64,000 nt of DNA from Sunxiuqinia indica (GTDB lineage: Bacteria > Bacteroidota > Bacteroidia > Bacteroidales > Prolixibacteraceae): assembly GCF_009847015.1 (NCBI RefSeq), contig NZ_WVEM01000012.1, forward strand, positions 62,001 through 126,000, in the 5' to 3' direction. A program made the position numbers and the translations under genes. A model generated the notes under the pieces. The model was not told the origin of the DNA. It made no database searches and saw only the letters and a program-made list of their open reading frames with translations. Of the stretch, positions 25,509 through 34,163 are shown piece after piece; position 1 is the first letter of the stretch; each line of letters begins with the position of its first letter.

Positions 25509-27944
25509 TTGAAAAACGAACACCAAATATGTATTCATTGTGGCGAAGATTGCGGCCCGGCACCAATCATTTGGAATGATCAGCCATTTTGCTGTAATGG
25601 TTGCCAAACAGTGTACGAGTTGCTCAATGAGAAAAAACTCACGCAATATTATTCCATCCAATCTTCGCCAGGCGTAAAGCTTGAAAACGAGCACATCCAG
25701 AGCGAAGAGAAATTTGCTTATTTGGATCTGGAGGAGATCAAAAACAAACTGCTGGATTTCTCCGATTCGGGGATCTCAAAAATTCGCTTTTTTATCCCTG
25801 CAATTCATTGTGCTTCCTGCATTTGGCTTTTGGAAAACCTTCACACACTTCACAATGGAGTTATCCAATCTTCGGTTAATTTTCCAAAAAAAGAAGTCAG
25901 CATTACTTTTCATGAAGAAAAAATCAGTCTTCGGCAACTTGTAGAATTGCTTGCCTCCATTCATTATGTGCCAGAAATAAGCGGACAAAACCTGGACAAA
26001 AATCCCAACCGAAAAGCAAGTAACAGCTTATTAATTAAAATAGGAATAGCCGGTTTTAGTTTTTTGAATGCCATGCTATATCATTTCCCACAATACTTGC
26101 CGGGAAGTGAAAACCTTGAATCAGGATTCAGGTTGGTATTTGGTTGGCTAAGTTTTGTTTTAAGCTTGCCAGTTTTATTTTATTGTGCCAACGACTATTT
26201 TTTGTCAGCATACAAGAGCTTGAAAAAGAAAATTATCAGCATTGATTTACCCATCGCGCTGGGGCTTATTACACTGTTTGTTCAGAGTTCATTCGAATTA
26301 ATCAGCGATCAGGGAATTGGCTATTTTGATTCGCTAACCGGCCTGGTGTTTTTCTTGTTAGTTGGCAAATGGTACCAAAGCATCACCTACGAAGCACTGA
26401 CTTTTGAACGCACTTACAAATCGTATTTCCCGGTTGCAGTCACCAAAATCACAGATAACAAAAACACAACAATCCCCTTAGATGAACTGAAAGTCGGCGA
26501 TCGCATTTTGGTGCGTAATCAAGAGCTCATTCCGGCTGATGCGACCATCGCCAAAGGAAACGCCAGTATCGACTATAGTTTTGTTACCGGAGAATCAATC
26601 CCGGTAAGTAAAAACACGGGGGATTTTGTTTTCGCAGGAGGCCGACAAATGGGAAGTGCTATTGAACTGTTGATTCAAAAAGAAGTGGAACAAAGTTACC
26701 TGACCCAACTGTGGAACCAGGATCAGAAAACGGATCATGAGTCAAAATCAATGTCGAGTGTTATCAATAAGGTTAGCCAGTATTTCACAATTGTAATCAT
26801 TTCCATTGCCCTGGGAGCCGCCATTTATTGGAATTTTGCAGATCCAAGCAAAGCGCTTTTTGCATTCACCTCCGTTTTAATTATTGCTTGCCCGTGTGCG
26901 CTGGCTCTGACCATTCCGTTTACTTTTGGCAGCACCATGCGACAGTTTGGGCGCAAGGGTTTTTACCTTAAAAATTCGGACGTTATTGAACGGCTTTATA
27001 AAATAAAAACGGTTGTGTTTGATAAAACCGGAACGATAACACATTCGCAATCAACAAAGGTTGATTTTAAAGGTGAAAAACTAACCGAAGAACAATTACA
27101 ATTGATCAAGTCTTTGGTTTTTCATTCGACACACCCACTGAGCAAAACAATTAGCAACTCCATAAAAACAGTTCATCAATTTGAAGTTGTTAATTTTAAA
27201 GAGATTCCCTCGCTTGGAATAACAGGAATGGTTAACAACCAGCAAATCAATATCGGTTCGAAATATTTTGTTACCGGCGACCAATCGGGAACCAAAGAAT
27301 TGAAAACCCAGGTGTGGATTTCGATCAACAAAAAAACGGTGGGGCACTATCAGTTTGAGAATAATTACCGCGAAGGATTGGCTGAAACGATCTCTCAACT
27401 AAAAACACGTTTTGATCTCCATTTAATTAGTGGCGACAACGAATCAGAACGAGAAAATCTTCTCCCGCTGTTTCACGATCATGCTAAACTCAACTTCAAC
27501 CAATCGCCCACCGACAAGTTGGAATATGTCAGAAACCTCCAAAAAAACGGTGAAGCTGTTCTGATGATTGGTGACGGACTAAATGATGCCGGAGCATTAA
27601 GCGAAAGCAAAGTTGGAGTTGTTATTGCCGACAATATTTACAATTTTACGCCTGCTTGCGATGCTATTTTGAAAGCCGATCAATTTGCATCGCTACAGCG
27701 TTTTATACAATTTTCGAAAACCAGTATGAAAATTGTTTGGTATTCATTTTTAATTTCATTTTTGTACAATCTGGTGGGAATCTCATTTGCAGTGCAAGGA
27801 AGTTTATCTCCGATTATCGCTGCAATCCTGATGCCATTAAGCTCTGTTACCGTAGTTGCGTTTGCAAGCTTTTCGGTAAACCTAAGTTCAAAAAATAAAC
27901 TACGTCGAGTTTATCGTTTAAAACTCTTCAAAAAAATTGCTTAA
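25509..27944 (+). CDS. ccoI: Copper-translocating P-type ATPase for cbb3 oxidase assembly
   Basis: From the TTG at 25509 the protein is 811 residues; an alternative TTG at 25413 adds 32 residues. No ATG is available in frame. 25509 is preferred because it leaves eight residues before the CIHCGEDCG metal motif, as in other CcoI proteins. Domains in order: the N-terminal cysteine cluster (CIHCGEDCG then FCCNGCQTVYEL), an HMA-like domain with HCASCIWLLENL, eight membrane spans, the transport motif CPCALALTIPF (about residue 462), the phosphorylation site DKTGT, and GDGLNDAGAL. The ATPase exports copper towards the CuB site of cbb3 oxidase. It diverges from the cyd operon. Confidence 0.92.
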   Translation: MKNEHQICIHCGEDCGPAPIIWNDQPFCCNGCQTVYELLNEKKLTQYYSIQSSPGVKLENEHIQSEEKFAYLDLEEIKNKLLDFSDSGISKIRFFIPAIHCASCIWLLENLHTLHNGVIQSSVNFPKKEVSITFHEEKISLRQLVELLASIHYVPEISGQNLDKNPNRKASNSLLIKIGIAGFSFLNAMLYHFPQYLPGSENLESGFRLVFGWLSFVLSLPVLFYCANDYFLSAYKSLKKKIISIDLPIALGLITLFVQSSFELISDQGIGYFDSLTGLVFFLLVGKWYQSITYEALTFERTYKSYFPVAVTKITDNKNTTIPLDELKVGDRILVRNQELIPADATIAKGNASIDYSFVTGESIPVSKNTGDFVFAGGRQMGSAIELLIQKEVEQSYLTQLWNQDQKTDHESKSMSSVINKVSQYFTIVIISIALGAAIYWNFADPSKALFAFTSVLIIACPCALALTIPFTFGSTMRQFGRKGFYLKNSDVIERLYKIKTVVFDKTGTITHSQSTKVDFKGEKLTEEQLQLIKSLVFHSTHPLSKTISNSIKTVHQFEVVNFKEIPSLGITGMVNNQQINIGSKYFVTGDQSGTKELKTQVWISINKKTVGHYQFENNYREGLAETISQLKTRFDLHLISGDNESERENLLPLFHDHAKLNFNQSPTDKLEYVRNLQKNGEAVLMIGDGLNDAGALSESKVGVVIADNIYNFTPACDAILKADQFASLQRFIQFSKTSMKIVWYSFLISFLYNLVGISFAVQGSLSPIIAAILMPLSSVTVVAFASFSVNLSSKNKLRRVYRLKLFKKIA

Positions 27945-28065
27945 TTTCGACAACAAAGTTTAACAAATCTTGTTGATTGAAGTTGATTTGTGAATAAATG
28001 TTGTGACCCGCAATATACAAGCAAGTTGAAGCAAAAAACTGAATCTTAAACTAAAAGAGAAAAAT

Positions 28066-28275
28066 ATGTCCGTTGTATTTGTATTGATTATTATTGGAAT
28101 ATTAGTGGCATCCGTTTTTCTTGTTGCGTTTATCTGGGCCGTTCGCAGCGGTCAATTTGATGATTCTTACACCCCATCTGTCCGCATTTTATTCGATGAT
28201 CCGGTTTCTTCGAAAGAAAACCAAGGTGACTTGCAAAAAGACAAGCCACAGGAAAAGCAATCTATTAAATCATAG
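28066..28275 (+). CDS. ccoS: cbb3-type oxidase assembly protein CcoS
   Basis: The 69-residue protein has one N-terminal span (VVFVLIIIGILVASVFLVAFIWAVRSGQFDD) followed by the CcoS signature WAVRSGQFDDSYTPSVRILFDD. CcoS is needed to insert cofactors into the CcoN subunit. It lies 120 bases after ccoI and four bases before ccoNO. The C-terminal 20 residues are polar, Lys/Glu-rich and variable in the family. Confidence 0.92.
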   Translation: MSVVFVLIIIGILVASVFLVAFIWAVRSGQFDDSYTPSVRILFDDPVSSKENQGDLQKDKPQEKQSIKS

Positions 28276-28279
28276 CTAT

Positions 28280-30430
28280 ATGGAATTACAGAAGTTCACC
28301 TACGACAACAGGATTACACGGGATTTTACTGTGGCAACGATTGTGTGGGGAGTTGTAGGAATGTTGGTCGGCTTATTGGTAGCCTTACAAATTTTTATTC
28401 CTGAAATGAATTTCAGTCTGGAATACACCACCTTTGGAAGAACCAGACCCGTACACACCAACGCGGTTATTTTTGCCTTTGTTGGAAATGCCATCTTCAC
28501 GGCCGTTTACTATTCGATGCCACGCTTGCTAAAAACAAGCATGTACAGCAAACTGTTGGGTAAGATTCATTTTTGGGGTTGGCAGTTAATTATTGTTGCA
28601 GCCGCTGTTACTTTACTTGCTGGTTACACCTCCGGAAAAGAATACGCAGAACTGGAATGGCCCCTTGACATTGCCATTACCCTGATTTGGGTGATTTTCG
28701 GAATCAACATATTTGGCACCATTTTACAACGCCGGGTGAGCCACATCTACGTAGCGATCTGGTTCTACATTGCCACCTGGGTAACCGTTGCCGTACTTCA
28801 CATTGTCAACTCCATCGAAATTCCATATAGCTTAATGAAAAGTTATCCGGTGTATGCTGGTATCCAAGATGCCCTTGTACAATGGTGGTATGGGCACAAT
28901 GCCGTTGCCTTCTTTCTCACTACTCCCTTCCTTGGGCTGATGTATTATTTTGTTCCGAAGGCAGCCAACCGGCCCATCTACTCTTACAAATTATCGATTG
29001 TCCACTTTTGGTCGTTGATTTTCATATACATCTGGGCCGGACCGCACCACTTGCTATACAGCTCGCTACCCGACTGGCTACAGGCACTGGGAACCACCTT
29101 CTCCATCATGCTAATTGCTCCCAGCTGGGGTGGGATGATTAACGGCTTATTAACCCTGCGTGGAGCTTGGGACAAAGTGCGAAGAGACCCGGTTTTGAAG
29201 ATGTTTGTGGTTGGAATTACGGCCTACGGTATGGCTACTTTTGAGGGGCCCATGCTTTCACTCAAAACCGTAAATGCCATCAGCCATTTCACCGACTGGA
29301 CCGTTGGACACGTACACATTGGTGCTTTGGGATGGAATGGCATGCTTACCTTTGGAATGCTCTATTGGCTGGTGCCGCGAATTTACAATACCAAACTCTA
29401 CTCGGTCAAACTGGCCAATGCACATTTCTGGATCTCCACACTGGCCATTATATTTTACGCCGTTCCCCTTTACATTGGCGGAATTACGCAGGCGCTGATG
29501 TGGAAAGAATTCACCCCGGAAGGTTATCTGGCTTACCCCAACTTCCTGGAAACAGTAACCCAGCTCATTCCGATGTATGCTACCCGTGCATTTGGAGGCT
29601 TTCTGTATGTAGTCGGTATGTTCATGCTGGTGTTCAACGTTGTTAAAACAGCAAAACAAGGAAAACTCGTGGCCGTGGAAGAGGTGGAAGCTCCTGCATT
29701 ACACGCTCAATCCGCTGTGAAAACGAAGTCGGAAAGCTGGCACGGATTTTTGGAACGCAAACCCATCCGCTTCCTGATTTTTGCGACGATTGCTATTTTA
29801 ATTGGTGGAATCTTTGAAATCATCCCGACTTACCTGATCAACTCGAACGTACCTATTATTTCGAGTGTACAACCCTACACCCCGCTTGAGTTACAGGGTC
29901 GTGATATTTATGTTCGCGAAGGATGCTACAATTGTCACTCACAAATGATCCGGCCATTCCGGTCCGAAACGGAACGCTACGGCGAGTATTCGAAAGCAGG
30001 TGAATTTATTTACGATCATCCATTCCAGTTTGGCTCCAAACGAACAGGTCCGGATTTGGCCCGGGAAGGAGTAAAAACCGGACGGCTATATAAACCCAAC
30101 GCCTGGCATTACAATCACTTCATAGATCCACAAAAGATGAACGAAGGCTCCATCATGCCTAAGTATCCGTGGCTGGCCGAAAAAGACATCAACCTGAAGT
30201 CGACCGCGCCAAAGATCAGAGCCATGAAAAAACTGGGAGTCCCCTACCCCGACAACTATGAACACAAAGCCAACGATGATCTGCTGAAGCAAGCCGAAGA
30301 GATTGCCCAAAACCTGCGTGAATCCGGAATTGAGACCGAAAGCACCAAGGAAATTATTGCACTCATTGCCTACATGCAGCGCTTGGGAACAGATATTATG
30401 AAACCACAAGTTGAAGAAGAGGAGGAATAA
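28280..30430 (+). CDS. ccoNO: cbb3-type cytochrome c oxidase, fused subunits I and II
   Basis: The ATG at 28280 gives 716 residues; a longer frame reaching 28121 would overlap ccoS and is rejected. Residues 1-480 are CcoN: 12 spans with heme and CuB histidines in GRTRPVHTNAVIFAFVGNA, WWYGHNAVAFFLT, WAGPHHLLYSSLPDW and VGHVHIGALGWNGM. After a linker (about 480-510) the CcoO part follows: a membrane anchor and a monoheme cytochrome c with REGCYNCHSQMIRPF near residue 547 and an axial methionine in SIMPKYPWL. It reduces oxygen with high affinity and pumps protons. The N-O fusion is known in Bacteroidota; in proteobacteria the genes are separate. Confidence 0.95.
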   Translation: MELQKFTYDNRITRDFTVATIVWGVVGMLVGLLVALQIFIPEMNFSLEYTTFGRTRPVHTNAVIFAFVGNAIFTAVYYSMPRLLKTSMYSKLLGKIHFWGWQLIIVAAAVTLLAGYTSGKEYAELEWPLDIAITLIWVIFGINIFGTILQRRVSHIYVAIWFYIATWVTVAVLHIVNSIEIPYSLMKSYPVYAGIQDALVQWWYGHNAVAFFLTTPFLGLMYYFVPKAANRPIYSYKLSIVHFWSLIFIYIWAGPHHLLYSSLPDWLQALGTTFSIMLIAPSWGGMINGLLTLRGAWDKVRRDPVLKMFVVGITAYGMATFEGPMLSLKTVNAISHFTDWTVGHVHIGALGWNGMLTFGMLYWLVPRIYNTKLYSVKLANAHFWISTLAIIFYAVPLYIGGITQALMWKEFTPEGYLAYPNFLETVTQLIPMYATRAFGGFLYVVGMFMLVFNVVKTAKQGKLVAVEEVEAPALHAQSAVKTKSESWHGFLERKPIRFLIFATIAILIGGIFEIIPTYLINSNVPIISSVQPYTPLELQGRDIYVREGCYNCHSQMIRPFRSETERYGEYSKAGEFIYDHPFQFGSKRTGPDLAREGVKTGRLYKPNAWHYNHFIDPQKMNEGSIMPKYPWLAEKDINLKSTAPKIRAMKKLGVPYPDNYEHKANDDLLKQAEEIAQNLRESGIETESTKEIIALIAYMQRLGTDIMKPQVEEEEE

Positions 30431-30432
30431 GC

Positions 30433-30612
30433 ATGATCAAAGAACATTTGCAAAGTATCATTGGAGTGGAATTGTATGCCATTGTCGGCTTTTTGATCTT
30501 TTTTGTTTTTTTTATTCTGGTCACCGTACACACCATCCGAATGGATAAAAGCCGGGTGAGAAGACTGAGTGAAATTCCGCTGGAAGATGAATTTAGAACA
30601 AACCAGGAGTAG
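30433..30612 (+). CDS. ccoQ: CcoQ-like small subunit of cbb3 oxidase
   Basis: A 59-residue ORF starts two bases after the ccoNO stop. It has one span (about residues 12-35, VELYAIVGFLIFFVFFILVTVHTI), then RMDKSRVRRLSEIPLEDE, the positively charged segment followed by the IPLEDE-like tail that marks CcoQ/FixQ proteins of this phylum. CcoQ stabilises the oxidase complex. The gene ends 17 bases before ccoP. Size, topology and position agree. Confidence 0.88.
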   Translation: MIKEHLQSIIGVELYAIVGFLIFFVFFILVTVHTIRMDKSRVRRLSEIPLEDEFRTNQE

Positions 30613-30629
30613 CCTAAAATAGAAATCCT

Positions 30630-31265
30630 ATGAGCACAAAAGAAGAAAAGAAACACGAACAACATCAAGCTAAACCCGAAATAGATGAGTTGACTAATGA
30701 CCAGTTACTCGAAGGACACGAATTTGATGGAATCCGCGAATTGGACAACCAGCTTCCACCCTGGCTGAAATACTTGTTTTATGCCAGCATTGTTTTTGCA
30801 GCTTCCTACCTCACCCTGGTTTTCGTTTTTGAAGATGACCGGGTGATTCAGGCCAAAGAATACCAAAAAGAAATGGCAGCCTATACGGAGGAGGAAGAAG
30901 CAGCGGAGGAAGAAGAACAAGCAGCTCCGGTTGCCCGAACGCAGGAAGAAATTATGGCCAGCGGAGAAGAGACCTTCTCAAAAATCTGTTCGGTATGTCA
31001 CGGTAAATTCGGCGAAGGCCTGGTTGGCCCGAATTTCACCGATGAATACTGGATTCATGGCGGTTCGCGGGAAGATATGCACGAAGTAATTGTTAACGGA
31101 GTGATTGAAAAAGGGATGATCTCCTACAAAAATCTGCTCTCCGAAAGACAAATTCAGGATGTCATCACTTATATCAAAAGTTTACAGGGAACCAATCCTC
31201 CAAACCAAAAAGAACCTCAGGGTGAAAAATATGATCCGGAGTCTGAAGAAGAAACGCCAAGTTAA
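30630..31265 (+). CDS. ccoP: cbb3-type oxidase subunit III, monoheme
   Basis: The 211-residue protein has the CcoP N-terminus: HEFDGIRELDNQLPPWLKYLFYASIVFAASYL, the DGIxExDNxLPxWW-like motif leading into the single span (about residues 47-70). An acidic linker (EEEEAAEEEEQAAP) follows. One cytochrome c domain has ICSVCHGKFGEGLVGPNFTDEYWIHGG near residue 118 and Met in KGMISY. Only one CxxCH is present, whereas proteobacterial CcoP has two hemes; monoheme CcoP is met in Bacteroidota. It passes electrons from soluble cytochrome c or ACIII to CcoO. The C-terminus is a polar tail. Confidence 0.92.
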   Translation: MSTKEEKKHEQHQAKPEIDELTNDQLLEGHEFDGIRELDNQLPPWLKYLFYASIVFAASYLTLVFVFEDDRVIQAKEYQKEMAAYTEEEEAAEEEEQAAPVARTQEEIMASGEETFSKICSVCHGKFGEGLVGPNFTDEYWIHGGSREDMHEVIVNGVIEKGMISYKNLLSERQIQDVITYIKSLQGTNPPNQKEPQGEKYDPESEEETPS

Positions 31266-31287
31266 CCGACTTTCATAAAGGCAAACT

Positions 31288-32697
31288 ATGGACAACACAG
31301 CAAAAAACACCGCCAATCAAAAAGCTAGCTTTCGCGATCACATGGCTACCGTTGACAACGAAGGACAACGAGTCTGGCTTTTTCCTAAGATGCCAAAAGG
31401 CAAGTTGTACAATTACCGGCGGGTTGTCGCTTACGGATTGCTGCTGTTTTTCTATCTGGCTCCACACCTTAAAATGGGTGGTGAGCCGCTTCTTTTTTTG
31501 AATTTTGTCGGGCGAAAATTTGTCTTCTTTGGAAATACGTTCTATCCGCAGGATCTTCACCTATTGATTTTCCCGCTCATTGCGCTCTTTGTTTTTATCA
31601 TCTTGTTTACCGTTGTTTACGGGCGCATTTTTTGCGGGTGGACCTGCCCGCAAACGGTGTTTATGGAATTCTTGTATCGCCCCATTGAGTATCTGATTGA
31701 TGGCGACCGTCGCAAACAACAGGTACTGGCACAGCAGGAAATGGATCTGGAAAAGTTTTTTAAACGGTTCATCAAACACTCACTTTTTCTGACAATTTCT
31801 TTTTGGACAATCCTTACGTTTTGGTCTTATCTCATTGGCTTTTCCGAAGTGCAGGTTTTTCTGTCCAATTGGCCAACCTCCAATTTTTCTGCCCTGCTCG
31901 TCGTACTGGCTTTTACCGGCATGCACTATTTTGTGTTTGGTTGGTTTCGTGAGCAGGTTTGCACACTGGTTTGCCCCTACGGAAGACTGCAGGGCGTAAT
32001 GCTCGACAACGATTCCATCGTAGTTGCCTATGACTATGTGCGAGGCGAACCACGCGGCCGGGGCCGAAACGAAGAAAAAGGTGACTGCATTGACTGCAAA
32101 CGCTGCGTGGACGTTTGTCCTACCGGAATCGACATCCGGAACGGCACGCAAATGGAATGCATAAACTGTACGGCCTGCATCGATGCCTGTAACGCGGTGA
32201 TGTATACCGTAAACAAGCCCAAAGGCCTGATCCGTTATGCTTCTGAAAACTCCATTCTGAAAGGGAAAAAACAACTTTTAAATGCGAGGGCAATTGCTTA
32301 TTCTGTAGTTTTGATATTGCTGGTGGGTATCGCCAGCTATTCGTTCATCAACCGTAGCGACATTGAAACCACGCTCATTCGCGCTCAAGGAAGTATGTTT
32401 CAGGAGTATGGTGCCGATTCATACAGCAATTTGTATAATCTGCAAATGGTAAATAAAACCAATGAGCCGTTGGATGCAGAACTAAAATTACTGGAGCCCG
32501 AAGGACAAATCATGATGATGGGTGACGAGCTCAACCTGGAAGCAGGAAAAATTGCCAAACGCAATTTGCTAATCATCTTAAGAAAAGATCAACTAACAAA
32601 ATCCAATACCCATCTGCGTATTGGAGTATTCGAAAACGGCGAATTGGTAGACGAAATCAGTTCGAGCTTTGTTGGCCCGAACTCGCTGGACTATTAG
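31288..32697 (+). CDS. ccoG: cbb3 oxidase accessory iron-sulfur protein (RdxA/FixG family)
   Basis: The 469-residue protein has four N-terminal spans with CGWTCPQTVFMEFLYRPIEYLIDG and CTLVCPYGRLQG. A cytoplasmic 2[4Fe-4S] ferredoxin region follows with CIDCKRCVDVCPTGIDIRNG and CINCTACIDACN (about residues 268-310). A further span and a periplasmic Ig-like FixG C-terminal domain complete it. CcoG takes part in copper reduction for assembly of cbb3 oxidase in studied bacteria. It lies 22 bases after ccoP. All cluster cysteines expected in the family are visible. Confidence 0.94.
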   Translation: MDNTAKNTANQKASFRDHMATVDNEGQRVWLFPKMPKGKLYNYRRVVAYGLLLFFYLAPHLKMGGEPLLFLNFVGRKFVFFGNTFYPQDLHLLIFPLIALFVFIILFTVVYGRIFCGWTCPQTVFMEFLYRPIEYLIDGDRRKQQVLAQQEMDLEKFFKRFIKHSLFLTISFWTILTFWSYLIGFSEVQVFLSNWPTSNFSALLVVLAFTGMHYFVFGWFREQVCTLVCPYGRLQGVMLDNDSIVVAYDYVRGEPRGRGRNEEKGDCIDCKRCVDVCPTGIDIRNGTQMECINCTACIDACNAVMYTVNKPKGLIRYASENSILKGKKQLLNARAIAYSVVLILLVGIASYSFINRSDIETTLIRAQGSMFQEYGADSYSNLYNLQMVNKTNEPLDAELKLLEPEGQIMMMGDELNLEAGKIAKRNLLIILRKDQLTKSNTHLRIGVFENGELVDEISSSFVGPNSLDY

Positions 32698-32709
32698 CAC
32701 ACAAAAAGC

Positions 32710-32743
32710 TGTTAACTTTTTTCGATATGGATAAAAGTTAACA
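32710..32743 (+). repeat. Perfect 11-base inverted repeat between ccoG and ccoH
   Basis: TGTTAACTTTT (32710-32720) and AAAAGTTAACA (32733-32743) are exact reverse complements around a 12-base loop. No poly-T tail follows, so it is not a normal terminator; an RNA processing or stabilising hairpin or a dyad operator are possible. It lies in the only gap (74 bases) inside the ccoG-ccoH run. Confidence 0.55.
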
Positions 32744-32771
32744 AAGTACTCACACGATAAAAAGTACAACG

Positions 32772-33221
32772 ATGAAATTAAAAATAAACTGGGGAACAGG
32801 CATTGTCATTGCACTGCTGATCATGATCTCAGGAATGCTTTTTCTGGTATCCATCGCACTAAGGCAAGATTTCTATTTGGTTGAAAAAGACTATTACCAG
32901 AAATCGGTGAATTACCAAAGTCAAATTGACAAAATAAACAACGTTACCAAATTGGCTGTACCGGTCAAGCTCACTCAATCTGACAAAGCAATCCAAATTA
33001 ATTTTCCCGAACTATTCAAAAAAGAACAACTGAAAGGAACCATCCACATCTACAGCCCGGTGAGTGAAAAAAATGACATGAAACTGCCGATCTTGCTAAA
33101 TGCAGCCTTGAGCCAATCAATCTCAGTAAAAAATCTGCCCAAAGGACGCTACACGGTTAAGCTGGACTGGACTTCGAATGAGAAACCCTATTATCAGGAA
33201 CTTGAAATGCAACTACCATGA
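32772..33221 (+). CDS. ccoH: FixH/CcoH family protein
   Basis: The 149-residue protein has one N-terminal span (GTGIVIALLIMISGMLFLVSIALRQDFYLV). Its family motif is DFYLVEKDYYQKSVNYQSQIDK (about residues 35-57). A beta-rich periplasmic domain ends with SNEKPYYQELEMQLP. FixH is required for the cbb3 oxidase, probably through the copper centre. Its stop overlaps the start of the SafE-like gene by four bases (ATGA), indicating coupling. Confidence 0.9.
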   Translation: MKLKINWGTGIVIALLIMISGMLFLVSIALRQDFYLVEKDYYQKSVNYQSQIDKINNVTKLAVPVKLTQSDKAIQINFPELFKKEQLKGTIHIYSPVSEKNDMKLPILLNAALSQSISVKNLPKGRYTVKLDWTSNEKPYYQELEMQLP

Positions 33222-33940
33222 TCTTTGATTTCATTGCACCGTTAACGATCGGACTAGTCGGAAGTTTTCACTGCATCGGCATGTGTGGGCCCATAGCAGT
33301 AGCCCTGCCCTTGAAAAGCCACAGTGCGGGAGCAAAAATAGCCGGAGGTTTGCTCTATAACATTGGCCGTACGCTAACCTACGCCGTACTCGGTTTGCTT
33401 TTTGGTTTGCTTGGCGCAGGAATTCATCTGGCAGGTTTTCAGCAATGGACCTCCATACTACTTGGAGTGAGCATGATTCTGACGGTGCTTTTCCCTTACT
33501 TTTTCAAACAGCGAATAAGCCTCGGTGCTTTATTTACAGGCTATGCGGGACGGTTAATTTCACGCTTGCGCAAGCTGTTCTCCAACCATTCGTACCAATC
33601 ACTGTTCACCATTGGCTTGCTCAACGGACTGTTGCCTTGTGGACTCGTTTATGTGGCCGTTGCAGGAGCTATCAATACCAACCATGTTCTTTCCGGAGCT
33701 CTGTTCATGATTCTATTTGGCTTAGGAACCATTCCCATGATGTTAATGATTTCACTAACCGGCAATATGATAAGCTCGAGCTTACGTACGGGCATGCGTC
33801 GGGTTGTTCCTTATTTTGTTGTTTTGCTGGGCATCCTTTTTATCCTGCGTGGCTTGTCGCTCGGAATCCCGTATATCAGTCCAAAAGCAGAAAAACTAGC
33901 TCCGGTAGAACGAACCATGGAAGAAAGTTGTTGTCACTAA
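33218..33940 (+). CDS. SafE/TauE-like (DsbD_2-type) membrane protein linked to cbb3 assembly
   Basis: The 240-residue protein has six spans. It opens with FIAPLTIGLVGSFHCIGMCGPIAVALPL, where a His/Cys/Met cluster (HCIGMCGP) sits at the first helix, and has LLNGLLPCGLVYVAVAGA with a second cysteine near residue 137. Similar proteins are encoded next to ccoGHIS in many genomes and are classed as sulfite exporter TauE/SafE or cytochrome c biogenesis membrane proteins. The paired Cys residues suggest copper handling or thiol transfer, though the name SafE is only by fold. It ends with a Cys-Cys-His tail (EESCCH). Confidence 0.85.
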   Translation: MIFDFIAPLTIGLVGSFHCIGMCGPIAVALPLKSHSAGAKIAGGLLYNIGRTLTYAVLGLLFGLLGAGIHLAGFQQWTSILLGVSMILTVLFPYFFKQRISLGALFTGYAGRLISRLRKLFSNHSYQSLFTIGLLNGLLPCGLVYVAVAGAINTNHVLSGALFMILFGLGTIPMMLMISLTGNMISSSLRTGMRRVVPYFVVLLGILFILRGLSLGIPYISPKAEKLAPVERTMEESCCH

Positions 33941-34163
33941 ATCAGATAAAAGATGTTTATTTCCGAAATCAAGATTGAACAGAAACCCAATAAATACGCT
34001 ATATTCAGCACTATAAAGCACGTGTACATCAGTGCCAAAAAAAAAATATCGCTTTTATGCTATTTTTTATAAACATTCGATGGTGGTTCTGGGTTTCTTA
34101 TGATGAAAAAGTGAATCTATATCTTGTTTGCAAAAGAAATCAAGAATCACAAGTTCAAAACAT

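Noticed and set aside
28121-28279. Extended N-terminus for ccoNO
   Set aside because: It would overlap ccoS in another frame; MELQKFTYDNRITRDFT at 28280 is the proper CcoN start.
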